This document shows positions 53,181-53,318 of a stretch of DNA of 53,318 nt, one piece after another. A program made the translations under genes and the position numbers. The stretch's first letter is position 1; every line of letters begins with the position of its first letter. Source of the DNA: Clostridia bacterium. Lineage in GTDB: Bacteria; Bacillota_A; Clostridia; Christensenellales; Aristaeellaceae. The DNA lies in NCBI GenBank assembly GCA_017525805.1, contig JAFXSH010000070.1, forward strand, positions 1-53,318, in the 5' to 3' direction. The notes under the pieces were generated by a model that saw only the letters and a program-made list of their open reading frames with translations, ran no database searches and was not told the origin of the DNA.

Positions 53181-53318
53181 AGAGTGTGTTTCTAAAAGTA
53201 TACCCGCCTGCATTATGCAAGAAGTATGCGAATACAGGCCAGATAGACAAAAGCCAGAAAACGGTCAGCGAGCTTATCATAGCGGGTAGCGACGCGGCGA
53301 AATTCTTTCAGTTTCAAG
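53181..53318 (-). mobile_element. IS5-like insertion sequence, 3' part
   Basis: The element enters at about 53181, where a candidate terminal inverted repeat AGAGTGTGTTTCTAAAAG begins, next to a CTAG that could be part of the target site. The rest runs off the right edge. The transposase lies on the minus strand with its 3' end 32 bases from this edge, as is usual for IS5/IS427-type elements. The boundary is estimated. Confidence 0.72.
53213..53318 (-). CDS. IS5-family transposase, C-terminal fragment (cut by window edge)
   Basis: Thirty-four codons and a stop (TAA at 53213-53215) are visible: KEFRRVATRYDKLADRFLAF ... ACIRILLA. The segment RRVATRYDKLA followed by FLAFVYLACIRI is the conserved end of IS5/IS427-type DDE transposases, just after the catalytic Glu helix. 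Whether the transposase is intact depends on sequence outside the window. Confidence 0.85.
   Translation of the reverse strand, partial: LKLKEFRRVATRYDKLADRFLAFVYLACIRILLA

Overview
The window is chromosomal DNA of a Gram-positive anaerobe of the class Clostridia. Evidence for this is the strong AGGAGG-type ribosome binding sites, sigma-A promoters of the TTGACA-17-TATAAT kind, occasional GTG and TTG starts, PHP/DRTGG, YhcN/YlaJ-like and TldD/TldE-type genes, and Pro-Thr-Glu-rich secreted proteins. The GC-rich codon use, two WG-repeat proteins and a xylan/galactoside enzyme set suggest an uncultured gut or rumen Clostridia member, possibly Christensenellales-like. That assignment is inference and not proven here.

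Layout. 1-1010 is the scar of an integrated element (partial replication-type HTH gene, 3' stub of a tyrosine integrase) ending beside two tRNA-Ser genes. 1143-8049 is a minus-strand housekeeping block: PHP and DRTGG proteins, an L,D-transpeptidase, an FAD-dependent dehydrogenase, mnmA, and a fused HAD phosphatase-thymidylate kinase. 8231-11946 is a four-gene plus-strand unit (SGNH hydrolase, DUF4358 lipoprotein, MBOAT acyltransferase, DHHW protein) that looks like a surface-glycan O-acetylation system. 12035-15780 holds a glycerophosphodiester phosphodiesterase and a GH2 beta-galactosidase. 16455-23379 is a mostly housekeeping plus-strand run: surE, an RpiR regulator, a BaiN-like flavoprotein, an exonuclease, a uridine-kinase-like protein and a YhcN-like lipoprotein. 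23354-27698 is a xylan-type cluster: GH43 and carboxylesterase on the minus strand, divergent from a secreted GH10 xylanase. 27777-37007 carries a Myb/SANT-like protein, an FtsH-like protease divergent from a class A PBP, TraX, a nitroreductase, tadA, and a PrsA-like foldase with a 36-bp tandem repeat.

A decayed group II intron (37061-37931) lies just after the foldase terminator and next to a convergent HPr-like gene. Then come a DUF3783 protein, a DMT transporter, and a cstA gene with a long, highly structured leader. Downstream of cstA is an 816-residue protein with an adenosine-deaminase core, a novel N-terminal region and a Rossmann/SLOG-like C-terminal region. After two WG-repeat paralogues come two CobW-type GTPases (one His-rich, one fused to a YcgQ-like domain), the TldD/TldE protease pair and RimO. 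The window ends inside an IS5-like insertion sequence.

The most interesting items are the cstA leader plus the adenosine deaminase/SLOG-like protein, the two CobW proteins, and the HAD-thymidylate kinase fusion. All functional statements come from reading motifs by eye. No database search was possible.
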